Of a DNA stretch of 64,000 bases, positions 35,597-43,490 are shown piece after piece. Made by a program: the position numbers and the translations under genes. Position 1 is the stretch's first letter. Each line of letters starts with the position of its first letter. Source of the DNA: Kaistella polysaccharea (GTDB lineage Bacteria; Bacteroidota; Bacteroidia; Flavobacteriales; Weeksellaceae); the NCBI RefSeq assembly GCF_020410745.1, contig NZ_CP084528.1:1364001-1428000 (forward strand), in the 5' to 3' direction. The notes below the pieces were generated by a model. That model was given only the letters and a program-made list of their open reading frames with translations, was not told the DNA's origin and ran no database searches.

Positions 35597-36073
35597 TTAC
35601 TTATTTTTTGGGATCACGCGCACGGCTTCTGGTACTAAAATCTCGTAATTCCCACCGAAAGTGATGATTTCGCGTACAATACTGCTGCTGATGAAGGATT
35701 TCCCGGATGAAGTCAGTAAAAATATAGTCTCTATTTCGTTGTCTTTTGTCAGCTCACGGTTGGTTTGCGCGATTGCTTTCTCGAATTCGAAATCCGCCGG
35801 ATTTCTGAGACCTCGCAAAATAAAATTCACATTTTTACTGTGGCAGTAATCAATGGTTAAACCTTCAAAATGATCAACTTCAATATTCGGAAATTCTTTG
35901 AAAACCTCTCGAATAAAATGAATGCGCTCCTCTAAAGAAAACATATATTTTTTCTGAGAATTCTGTCCGATTGCTATAATTATTTTGTCGAATAAAGGAT
36001 ACGCTCGTTCCACGATATCATAATGGCCAAGCGTTATAGGATCGAAAGAACCTGGGAAAACTGCAACTCTCAT
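35597..36073 (-). CDS. coaD: Phosphopantetheine adenylyltransferase
   Basis: This 158-residue enzyme makes dephospho-CoA from phosphopantetheine and ATP, the fourth step of CoA synthesis. It begins RVAVFPGSFDPITLGHYDIV with the nucleotidyltransferase TxGH motif, has LRGLRNPADFEFEKAIAQTN, and the ISSSIVREI motif near the end. CoaE, the next enzyme, is encoded at 47579-48205. The gap to ddl holds repeated GATTTTAGAT words. Confidence 0.95.
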   Translation of the reverse strand: MRVAVFPGSFDPITLGHYDIVERAYPLFDKIIIAIGQNSQKKYMFSLEERIHFIREVFKEFPNIEVDHFEGLTIDYCHSKNVNFILRGLRNPADFEFEKAIAQTNRELTKDNEIETIFLLTSSGKSFISSSIVREIITFGGNYEILVPEAVRVIPKNK

Positions 36074-36140
36074 AGATGATTTTAGATTTTGAATTATAGA
36101 TTTTAGATGAAAATAATTTTTAAATCTAAAACAACTTTAT

Positions 36141-37127
36141 TTAATGTTTAGCTAAGGCTTTTTCTACTTCATTTCCGCAGAGATCTTTGATGGAAATTCC
36201 ATAAAAAGCAGCTTGTTGTGGCAAAATAGAAGCTGGTGAGAAACCTGGGTTGGTATTCATTTCCAGCATGTATGGAATACCATCCATAATAATAAATTCG
36301 GTGCGGGAAAAACCACTCATTCCTAATGCATTGTAGGCTTTTTTAGTAATGTCTTCCACGCGCTGTCGGGTTTCTTCGTCTATTCTGGCAGGTGTAATTT
36401 CTTCGGATGCACCTTCATATTTCGCTTCATAATCGAAAAATTCTTTATCGGGTACAATCTCCGTAATTCCCAAAACAATGGTTTCTCCGTTAATATCTAC
36501 GGCACCTACAGAAACTTCCATTCCATCGAGGAAACTTTCAATTAATATTTCTTCATCTTCCGCGAAGGCGAATTCCAGTGCATTTTTAAGTTCAGACTGT
36601 TCCTTCACTTTCGTAATACCGAGCGAGGAGCCGGACTGATTTGGTTTTACAAAAAGTGGCAATCCCAATTCCTTAACTATTTGACCTTCATTAATAGGTT
36701 CTCCCAGGCGCAAGTAAATACTTTTTGCAGAGGGAATCCCGTATTTAGAAAGCACTGCTAATGTATCTTTTTTGTTGAAGGTTAAGGCACTTTGATAAAA
36801 ATCACAACCCGTATATTTCTGACCAATCGTATTCCAGTATGCCTGCAATTCCCCATTTTCACCAGGTTTACCGTGGATTATATTAAAACAGACATCAAAA
36901 CAAACCTGAAAACCACTGCTTAAACTGACAGTAAAATCAGCTTTATTAATGGCAGCTTTGTCGCCCCGATCATCTACAAAATACCATTCATCTTTCAGAA
37001 TGACCACTTTGTAAACATTATAAATCTCCCGATCCAAAGAATCAAAAATCAGTTGACCGCTTTTCAGCGAAACTTTATACTCATCGGAATAACCGCCCAT
37101 TACAACGGCAATATTTTTCTTGCTCAT
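36141..37127 (-). CDS. ddl: D-alanine--D-alanine ligase
   Basis: This 328-residue ATP-grasp ligase makes the D-Ala-D-Ala dipeptide for peptidoglycan. It has VVMGGYSDEYKVSLKSG, NIIHGKPGENGELQAYWN, VKPNQSGSSLGITKVK, and the metal-binding EMNTNPGFSPASILPQQA. Length is normal. A TAATTTTG box lies 18 bases upstream, back to back with the lpxK promoter. Confidence 0.95.
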   Translation of the reverse strand: MSKKNIAVVMGGYSDEYKVSLKSGQLIFDSLDREIYNVYKVVILKDEWYFVDDRGDKAAINKADFTVSLSSGFQVCFDVCFNIIHGKPGENGELQAYWNTIGQKYTGCDFYQSALTFNKKDTLAVLSKYGIPSAKSIYLRLGEPINEGQIVKELGLPLFVKPNQSGSSLGITKVKEQSELKNALEFAFAEDEEILIESFLDGMEVSVGAVDINGETIVLGITEIVPDKEFFDYEAKYEGASEEITPARIDEETRQRVEDITKKAYNALGMSGFSRTEFIIMDGIPYMLEMNTNPGFSPASILPQQAAFYGISIKDLCGNEVEKALAKH

Positions 37128-37145
37128 CAGATAATACTATAAAAG

Positions 37146-37153
37146 CAAAATTA
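37146..37153 (-). promoter_or_regulatory. -7 box of ddl
   Basis: The minus strand reads TAATTTTG followed by CTTTTA, 18 bases upstream of the ddl ATG. Confidence 0.5.
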
Positions 37154-37273
37154 AACAAATAGTTCAATAGCCACGATGAAATATTAAAATTTATAGCAAA
37201 AGCGCGATTTTTTGTGTATCCTTTCATCCGTTAATAAGCAAATTTTAATCTTTTCAGAATTGTTAAAATATCG

Positions 37274-37281
37274 TAATTTCG
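37274..37281 (+). promoter_or_regulatory. -7-like box of lpxK, possible leaderless promoter
   Basis: TAATTTCG differs from TAnnTTTG at one position (C for T). Six bases separate it from the lpxK ATG at 37288, the same spacing as at folK. Confidence 0.35.
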
Positions 37282-37287
37282 CCATCT

Positions 37288-38313
37288 ATGAAAAGATGGT
37301 ATCTCTACCCTTTTTCCCTGGGTTATCATGTGGCTACTTCCGCTCGTAATATGATGTATAACTGGGGAATATCTAAATCGACCAAATTTAAAACGCCGAT
37401 CATCAATGTCGGAAACCTCTCTGTAGGCGGGAGTGGAAAATCGCCGATGGTAATGTATATCGCTGATTTACTCTCTAAACATTATAAAACCGGGGTTCTT
37501 TCCCGAGGTTACGGCCGGATAACAAAAGGATACGGAATTACAAATTACGACAGTAATTATAAAACAGTTGGCGACGAAGCGATGCAACTTTTCGAAAGAT
37601 TTAAGAATAAGTTTGTTATTGCAGTTTCTGAGGAACGCGTTCCCGGTGCAAAAAAGTTGATTGAAGATATGGATCTTCAGGTTTTGATTTTAGATGATGC
37701 TTATCAGCACCGCGCCATAAAGCCAGGTTTCAATATTTTGATGACCGATTATAACGATCCCTATTTTAAAGATTATCTGTTACCTGCCGGAAATTTACGG
37801 GAAAGCCGCAGCGGCGCACGACGAGCCCAAATCATCATGGTTTCAAAATGTCCCGAAAATTTAACTGTTGAGCAAAAGCAATATTTTATTTCCAGAATTA
37901 AACCGCAGCATAACCAGAAAGTATTTTTTTCGAGTATTGGATATGATGAAAATGTGTACGCAAGAAATCAAATGCTTCCGGACAATAATTTATCGTACTA
38001 CGATATTCTATTAATTACGGGCATTGCCAATCCTAAGCCGCTTGTAAAGCATCTTTCAAAATTTTCAGAGCGCGTAAAACATTTGAAATTCCGTGATCAT
38101 CATAATTTCAGCGATCAAGACATTAAAAATATTTTAGCAGAGTATAAAAAACTCGGTGAATACAAACTTATTCTCACCACAGAGAAAGACTATGTGCGGC
38201 TGAAAACTTTTGATTATCTTAGAGATCTTGTTTTTTACTGGCCCATAAATGTAACCATCGACAAGAAAGAAGAATTTAACAAAACCATCCTTAACTATGT
38301 TGGAAAGAATTAA
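37288..38313 (+). CDS. lpxK: Tetraacyldisaccharide 4'-kinase
   Basis: This 341-residue inner-membrane-associated kinase phosphorylates the lipid A precursor. It begins RWYLYPFSLGYHVATSARN, has the P loop IINVGNLSVGGSGKSPMVMY, VLSRGYGRITKGYG, and the Walker B-like LQVLILDDAYQHRAIKPG. Length is normal for Bacteroidota. Its last 17 bases overlap the start of the purine nucleoside phosphorylase gene. Confidence 0.95.
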   Translation: MKRWYLYPFSLGYHVATSARNMMYNWGISKSTKFKTPIINVGNLSVGGSGKSPMVMYIADLLSKHYKTGVLSRGYGRITKGYGITNYDSNYKTVGDEAMQLFERFKNKFVIAVSEERVPGAKKLIEDMDLQVLILDDAYQHRAIKPGFNILMTDYNDPYFKDYLLPAGNLRESRSGARRAQIIMVSKCPENLTVEQKQYFISRIKPQHNQKVFFSSIGYDENVYARNQMLPDNNLSYYDILLITGIANPKPLVKHLSKFSERVKHLKFRDHHNFSDQDIKNILAEYKKLGEYKLILTTEKDYVRLKTFDYLRDLVFYWPINVTIDKKEEFNKTILNYVGKN

Positions 38314-39115
38314 AGAAACTGCCAATTTCATTAAAAATATCATTCAAGACACGCCCGAATTTGCGATTGTTTTAGGTTCTGGCTTAGGTAAGCTGAAAGA
38401 TGAAGTCGAACCAATACATATTTTAGATTATAGAGATATTCCAAATTTCCCCCAAACCACCGTAGTTGGACACGGTGGAAAATTAATTTACGGGACACTT
38501 GAAGGCAAAAAAGTTTTGATGATGAGTGGCAGATTTCATTATTATGAAGGTCATGATATTCAAACCATAGTTTTCCCTTTCCGCGTTTTTCATTTATTAG
38601 GAATTAAAAATTTGATTCTATCAAATGCTTCCGGTGGCGTAAATCCCGCTTTTAAAGTTGCTGATGTGATGATTATAAATGACCACATTAACATGATGCC
38701 AGAACATCCTTTGCGGGGAAAAAATTTGGATGAATTCGGTCCACGATTTGTGGATATGAGCGAGCCTTACAATAAAAAAATGATTGAAGTTGCAGCCACT
38801 GTTGCACAGGATTTAGGAATTACTGCACACCAAGGTTGTTACGTTGCGTTACAAGGACCAACTTTTGAAACACCTGCAGAATACGGAATGATCAAAGCGA
38901 TCGGCGGAGATGCCGTGGGAATGAGCACTGTTCCGGAAGTAATTGTGGCAAAACATCAGGGAATGGATTGTTTTGGAATTTCGATAATTACTGATGTTGG
39001 TGGACCAGATATTGCGTTTACTGTTTCCCATGAGGAGGTTTTACAGGCCGCTGATAAAGCGATGCCAAATGTTATTAAAATCGTAAAAGGTTTGGTGAAA
39101 AATTACAACACTTAA
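38297..39115 (+). CDS. Purine-nucleoside phosphorylase, type I
   Basis: This 272-residue trimeric-type enzyme cleaves purine nucleosides with phosphate in salvage. It has FAIVLGSGLGKLKDEVEPIH, VVGHGGKLIYGTLEGKKVLM, MSGRFHYYEGHDIQTIVFP, LILSNASGGVNPAFKVADVM and the base-binding GPTFETPAEYGMIKAIGGDA. It overlaps lpxK by 17 bases, although the functions are not related. Confidence 0.94.
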   Translation: MLERIKETANFIKNIIQDTPEFAIVLGSGLGKLKDEVEPIHILDYRDIPNFPQTTVVGHGGKLIYGTLEGKKVLMMSGRFHYYEGHDIQTIVFPFRVFHLLGIKNLILSNASGGVNPAFKVADVMIINDHINMMPEHPLRGKNLDEFGPRFVDMSEPYNKKMIEVAATVAQDLGITAHQGCYVALQGPTFETPAEYGMIKAIGGDAVGMSTVPEVIVAKHQGMDCFGISIITDVGGPDIAFTVSHEEVLQAADKAMPNVIKIVKGLVKNYNT

Positions 39116-39142
39116 TTTTCAGAGAGATTATATAAAATAGGG

Positions 39143-39166
39143 AAACGCATCTTTCGGGATGCGTTT
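39143..39166. terminator. Bidirectional terminator after the nucleoside phosphorylase
   Basis: A 9-bp perfect stem (AAACGCATC / GATGCGTTT) with a 6-base loop lies between two converging genes, with T after it on the plus strand. Confidence 0.75.
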
Positions 39167-39188
39167 TCTATTTTTATTAATTAATGGC

Positions 39189-39671
39189 CTATTCTACCTT
39201 TTTATATTCTTTCATTATTTCCTCCGCTGCTTTCAAAGATTCCAGCATAATGATTGGAAAATTCTTCGATAGTTTTTGCCCCGCAGAACTTTTATAAAAT
39301 CTTGTAAGTTTTCTTACTTCAGCAGAAGTGTATAAATCTCTGTAAATCCAGGTAATTGCATTATCGAGATCTCTTCTACCATTACCAGAATTAAAAAATT
39401 GTTCTAACTTTTCCGCATCTTCTTTAGTGAGTTCACCTTTTGATTGATCTTCCCCGATTTTAAATAAAATTGCTTCGTTAATATTAAATCCACCTTTTGT
39501 AGATCTTAATTTTCGTATTTCATGGGTTAATTGATCTTCCGGAACTTCAGTAGAATTTACTTTAAATTCTTTCAGGGTAGAAGATATTTTTTGAAACACC
39601 TCTTGTTTTTGATCTTGTGCAAGAGAAAAATTTAAAAAAAAGCAGCAAAAAATTACAAAATAATTTTTCAT
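39189..39671 (-). CDS. Secreted DUF2059-like protein
   Basis: This about 160-residue protein has a signal peptide (MKNYFVIFCCFFLNFSLAQ) and an all-helical mature part with the DUF2059-type end RKLTRFYKSSAGQKLSKNFP and IIMLESLKAAEEIMKEY. I chose ATG 39671; an ATG at 39680 would place three residues before the signal. Family function is unknown, and export to the periplasm is the only firm inference. Confidence 0.75.
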   Translation of the reverse strand: MKNYFVIFCCFFLNFSLAQDQKQEVFQKISSTLKEFKVNSTEVPEDQLTHEIRKLRSTKGGFNINEAILFKIGEDQSKGELTKEDAEKLEQFFNSGNGRRDLDNAITWIYRDLYTSAEVRKLTRFYKSSAGQKLSKNFPIIMLESLKAAEEIMKEYKKVE

Positions 39672-39726
39672 AGCATTCAAAATTTTAATTTCTAATGTTA
39701 TAGAATAAGGAAGAAATCTAAAATTC

Positions 39727-40494
39727 TTATTTTACCCTCACATAAATATGTCGAATATTATTGACGCCCGTCTCGCGCTCATCAATTTCAATTTTTCCGA
39801 TACTTTTTATTAAAGGTAGTAATTTAAGAAAACCGAAATTTCTTGGATCGAAATCAGGTTTCTTTTTGATGATAAAACTTCCAAGGTTTCCCAGGAAAGT
39901 CCAGCCATCTTCGTCGCCCAGGTCGTTGATACTTTCTGTGATGAGTTTGATCGTTCGCGAATCTACTTTACTCAGCGGTTCTTTTTTACGTTTAGGTTTT
40001 TCACTTTTCTTGGTGATTTTATTTTCAGAATCTTTTTCTACGTCTTTTTCAGACTCCTCCGTATCATTTAGAATTTCCAGATAAATAAATTTATCACAGG
40101 CAGAAATAAAAGGTTTCGGCGTTTTCTTTTCCCCAAATCCCATTACCATCATTCCGGCTTCGCGAAGTCGCGTGGCCAATCTTGTAAAATCACTGTCGCT
40201 TGATACAATGCAAAACCCGTTGACTTTTTCGGAATACAGAATATCCATCGCGTCAATAATTAAGGCACTATCACTGGAATTTTTTCCAGTCGTATAACTG
40301 TATTGTTGAATTGGAGTGATCGCATTTTCCAGCAGTACATTTTTCCAGCCAGAAACGGTGGGTTTGGTCCAGTCGGCATATATTCTTTTGATGGTTGGTG
40401 TTCCATTTCTGGAAATCTCCTCCAACATTTCTTTTACATTTTTATACGGAACATTGTCCGCATCGATGAGGACTGCTAATTTGTCGTCGGTCAT
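39727..40494 (-). CDS. NYN-domain nuclease with C-terminal OST-HTH/LOTUS domain
   Basis: This 255-residue protein has a PIN-like NYN domain: LAVLIDADNVPYKNVKEML, KIRYADW-like KRIYADWTKPTVSGWKN, SDSALIIDAMDILYSEKV and FCIVSSDSDFTRLATRLREA, with the acidic catalytic residues in place. A Lys/Glu-rich linker at about 145-175 leads to an OST-HTH/LOTUS domain (DEDGWTFLGNLGSFIIKKKP, DFDPRNFGFLKLLPLIKSIG). Such proteins are predicted RNases that bind structured RNA. The target is unknown. Confidence 0.88.
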   Translation of the reverse strand: MTDDKLAVLIDADNVPYKNVKEMLEEISRNGTPTIKRIYADWTKPTVSGWKNVLLENAITPIQQYSYTTGKNSSDSALIIDAMDILYSEKVNGFCIVSSDSDFTRLATRLREAGMMVMGFGEKKTPKPFISACDKFIYLEILNDTEESEKDVEKDSENKITKKSEKPKRKKEPLSKVDSRTIKLITESINDLGDEDGWTFLGNLGSFIIKKKPDFDPRNFGFLKLLPLIKSIGKIEIDERETGVNNIRHIYVRVK

Positions 40495-40515
40495 ATTATT
40501 TATCTGTTTACAATT

Positions 40516-40653
40516 TTACTTTATTGGAATTCTATTGTCGTCTCTTCTTCCATCCCAAAGTGATAAAACTTTTATTTGACTTGTATCAAAATCTAATTTT
40601 AGTTCAGCGGTGCTGATTGTGTTTGAATTTATTTCAAATTTACAAATTCTAAG
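40516..40653 (-). pseudogene. Possible 3' remnant of a lost gene
   Basis: A 45-codon frame with no start codon encodes protein-like sequence ending STAELKLDFDTSQIKVL, SLWDGRRDDNRIPIK and a TAA. It lies immediately upstream of the NYN gene on the same strand. I do not recognise the family. The SLWDGRRDDxRIPIK ending looks like a real C-terminus, but chance cannot be ruled out. Confidence 0.3.
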
Positions 40654-40679
40654 TTATATTAAACTTCAATATCATTCCT

Positions 40680-40687
40680 TAATTTTG
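40680..40687 (+). promoter_or_regulatory. -7 box of dinB, possible leaderless promoter
   Basis: TAATTTTG followed by CACC directly precedes the GTG start at 40692, leaving four bases. There is no room for a ribosome binding site after the expected transcription start. Confidence 0.5.
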
Positions 40688-40691
40688 CACC

Positions 40692-41774
40692 GTGCAAATC
40701 GACCGAAAAATTATTCATGTTGATATGGATGCGTTTTATGCTTCTGTGGAGCAACATGATTTCCCCGAACTGAAAGGAAAACCTCTGGTGGTCGGCGGCG
40801 GAATGTATGGTGTAGTAGCTGCAGCCAGTTATGAAGCCCGAAAATTTGGAATTCGTTCTGCAATGCCGGGTAAAATCGCACTGGAAAAATGTCCGCATTT
40901 AATTGTTGTAAAACCGCGATTCGCGAGATACAAAGAAATCTCTCAACAGATAAGATCGATCTTTTATGAATTTACCGATTTGGTAGAACCACTTTCTTTG
41001 GATGAAGCTTACCTGGATGTTACCGAAAATAAAAAAGGAATAGAATCCGCACAGGAAATCGCCAGACAAGTAAGAAGCAGGATTTTTGAAGAAACTGGAC
41101 TTACTGCTTCTGCAGGGATTTCAGTTAATAAATTCCTCGCAAAAGTGGCTTCTGATTATCGGAAACCCAACGGACAGAAAACCATTCATCCTACCCAAAT
41201 TCTCGAATTTATGGAAGAACTTCCTATCGAGAAATTTTATGGAATCGGAAAAGTGACGGCGAATAAAATGCACGAACTTCATATTTTTAAAGGTTCTCAT
41301 TTAAAGGAAAAATCTTTAGAAGAATTGGTCCGACTGTTTGGGAAATCAGGAACATATTACTACAATGTCGTTCGAGGAATTCATCACAGTGAAGTAAAAC
41401 CCCATCGGATTCAAAAAAGTGTTGGTGTTGAGGAAACTTTTTGGGAAAATTTATTAGATGAAGAAGAAGTTTTTAAACAATTGGAAATCATTAGCGATGA
41501 TCTAGATAAACGACTTTTAACTAAAGAAATCAAAGGAAAATCTTTAACCCTGAAAATTAAATATAAAGATTTCACAGTATATACGCGGAGTAAAACTCAG
41601 GAAGAATATTTCGGAAATTCGAAAAATTTATACGAAACAGCGAAAAAACTGTGGGAACTTCGGCCTTTTGATAAACCGGTTCGTTTGCTTGGATTATCGC
41701 TTTCAAACCTCAACACTCAAGAGAAGAAACAAATCTCGGTACAACTGAAAATTCCTTTTGAAGATTTCGAATAA
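40692..41774 (+). CDS. dinB: DNA polymerase IV
   Basis: This 360-residue Y-family translesion polymerase has IIHVDMDAFYASVEQHDFPE with the first catalytic acid, VVAAASYEARKFGIRSAMP, the second catalytic pair in EPLSLDEAYLDVTENKKG, and the helix-hairpin region EKFYGIGKVTANKMHELHI. I accept the GTG at 40692 because it puts HVDMDAFY at the normal distance from the N-terminus. No beta-clamp motif is obvious at the C-terminus beyond ISVQLKIPFEDF. Confidence 0.93.
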   Translation: MQIDRKIIHVDMDAFYASVEQHDFPELKGKPLVVGGGMYGVVAAASYEARKFGIRSAMPGKIALEKCPHLIVVKPRFARYKEISQQIRSIFYEFTDLVEPLSLDEAYLDVTENKKGIESAQEIARQVRSRIFEETGLTASAGISVNKFLAKVASDYRKPNGQKTIHPTQILEFMEELPIEKFYGIGKVTANKMHELHIFKGSHLKEKSLEELVRLFGKSGTYYYNVVRGIHHSEVKPHRIQKSVGVEETFWENLLDEEEVFKQLEIISDDLDKRLLTKEIKGKSLTLKIKYKDFTVYTRSKTQEEYFGNSKNLYETAKKLWELRPFDKPVRLLGLSLSNLNTQEKKQISVQLKIPFEDFE

Positions 41775-41837
41775 TCACGATGTCATTCTGTATAAAATGT
41801 AGCCAATTAATGTTTACTTTTACTGTAAATTTAATGT

Positions 41838-43415
41838 ATGCTAGAGAACTTTGCATTTTACCTTTCCTTGGTTTTGCTCATTACGTTCCTTCTCATATTA
41901 GCAAAAAAAATACAGGTTGCATATCCGGTATTACTCGTAATCGCTGGACTTGCAGTAAGTTTTATTCCCGGAATTCCAACCATTAAAGTAGATCCAGAAC
42001 TCATTTTCTTCATTTTTTTACCACCATTATTATATGAAGCTTCCTGGACAACTTCCTGGAAAGAACTCTGGAGATGGCGCCGCATTATCTTCAGTTTTGC
42101 TTTTGTGGTCGTCTTTTTCTCGGCACTTTCCGTAGCAGTTTTCGCAAATTATTTTATTCCCGGATTTTCGTTGGCTTTAGGATTTCTGCTGGGTGGGATC
42201 GTGTCGCCACCTGACGCGGTAAGTTCTGGCGCTATTTTAAAATTTGTAAAAGTTCCGAAGAGATTTGCCTCCATCTTAGAGGGAGAAAGTTTGCTGAATG
42301 ATGCATCTTCCTTAATCATATTTAGATTTGCGATGATCGCTGCCGTAACGGGACAATTTGTTTGGCAGGAAGCTGCTGCAAGTTTTGTTTGGATGTGTAT
42401 TGGCGGTGTCGGCATAGGACTACTCATCGCTTACTTATTTTTAAAAATGCATAAACTTTTACCAACCGATGCGAATACAGATATGCTACTGACTTTGGTT
42501 GCGCCGTTCGTGATGTACCTTGCAGCTGAAGAACTTCATGCGTCCGGAGTTTTGGCAGTGGTAAGCGGAGGTTTATTTTTATCTTATCGAAACCAAGATT
42601 TTCTAAGCAGTGCTTCCCGACTCCGAGCGGTTACGGTTTGGGAAAGTTTCTGTTTTTTATTAAACGGAATCGTCTTCATGCTTATTGGGTTAGAATTACC
42701 CGAAATTGTGTCTGGCTTGGGAAATACCAATATTTACACTGCAATAGGCTACGGTGCTGCAGTAACATTAGTTTTGGTATTGGTAAGAATTTTTGCAGTT
42801 TATGGCGCTGTCGTTACAACCATAATTATGCGGAATTTTATTAAAGTTGCAGATCGTGAAATTCCCAATTGGAAATCACCTATGCTTTTAGCTTGGACTG
42901 GAATGCGCGGCGTAGTTTCTCTCGCAGCAGCACTTTCAATTCCGATTACTTTGGCGGATGGATCTCCGTTTCCGGAAAGAAATTTAATACTGTTCATTAC
43001 CTTCGTGGTCATTTTATTAACACTCGTTGTTCAGGGACTAAGTTTACCCATTTTACTTAAAAATTTTCCGCCGCAAGATCGGGATTACATTAAAAGTGAA
43101 AAGGAAATTGATTATGAAATCCGAACTGAGCTTGCCCAAGTTGCCATCGATAAAATCCGGACTGATTATCCTGATAAAATAGAAACTTTCCCAGCACTGA
43201 AAGATCAACTTTCAATTTGGGAAAAACGACTCAATAGCTCCGAAGTTATTATCAATTACGAAGAATATCAAAACATTTACTCAGATGTTATCAATACCCA
43301 GAAAAAATATCTGATCACTAAAAACAGAAAGGAACTTTTGCTCAATGAAGAAATTATCAGAAAACATTTGCGTTTGCTTGATCTTCAAGAAGAGAAATTA
43401 AACATCATGAAGTAA
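41838..43415 (+). CDS. Na+/H+ antiporter, CPA1 family
   Basis: This 525-residue protein has 11-12 hydrophobic segments in the first 400 residues, including FYLSLVLLITFLLILAKKI, the family motif FLPPLLYEASWTTSWKELW, GFLLGGIVSPPDAVSSGAIL with the ion-site Asp, and EGESLLNDASSLIIFRFAM. A soluble C-terminal tail of about 110 residues follows. It should exchange Na+ or K+ for protons across the inner membrane. It stands alone between dinB and the amylase. Confidence 0.9.
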   Translation: MLENFAFYLSLVLLITFLLILAKKIQVAYPVLLVIAGLAVSFIPGIPTIKVDPELIFFIFLPPLLYEASWTTSWKELWRWRRIIFSFAFVVVFFSALSVAVFANYFIPGFSLALGFLLGGIVSPPDAVSSGAILKFVKVPKRFASILEGESLLNDASSLIIFRFAMIAAVTGQFVWQEAAASFVWMCIGGVGIGLLIAYLFLKMHKLLPTDANTDMLLTLVAPFVMYLAAEELHASGVLAVVSGGLFLSYRNQDFLSSASRLRAVTVWESFCFLLNGIVFMLIGLELPEIVSGLGNTNIYTAIGYGAAVTLVLVLVRIFAVYGAVVTTIIMRNFIKVADREIPNWKSPMLLAWTGMRGVVSLAAALSIPITLADGSPFPERNLILFITFVVILLTLVVQGLSLPILLKNFPPQDRDYIKSEKEIDYEIRTELAQVAIDKIRTDYPDKIETFPALKDQLSIWEKRLNSSEVIINYEEYQNIYSDVINTQKKYLITKNRKELLLNEEIIRKHLRLLDLQEEKLNIMK

Positions 43416-43490
43416 GCGAAAACAGATAATTTTCCTCAAATTTATAGAATCATTTTTTAGACCTGAATTTTTTAAATACGATTATACCCT

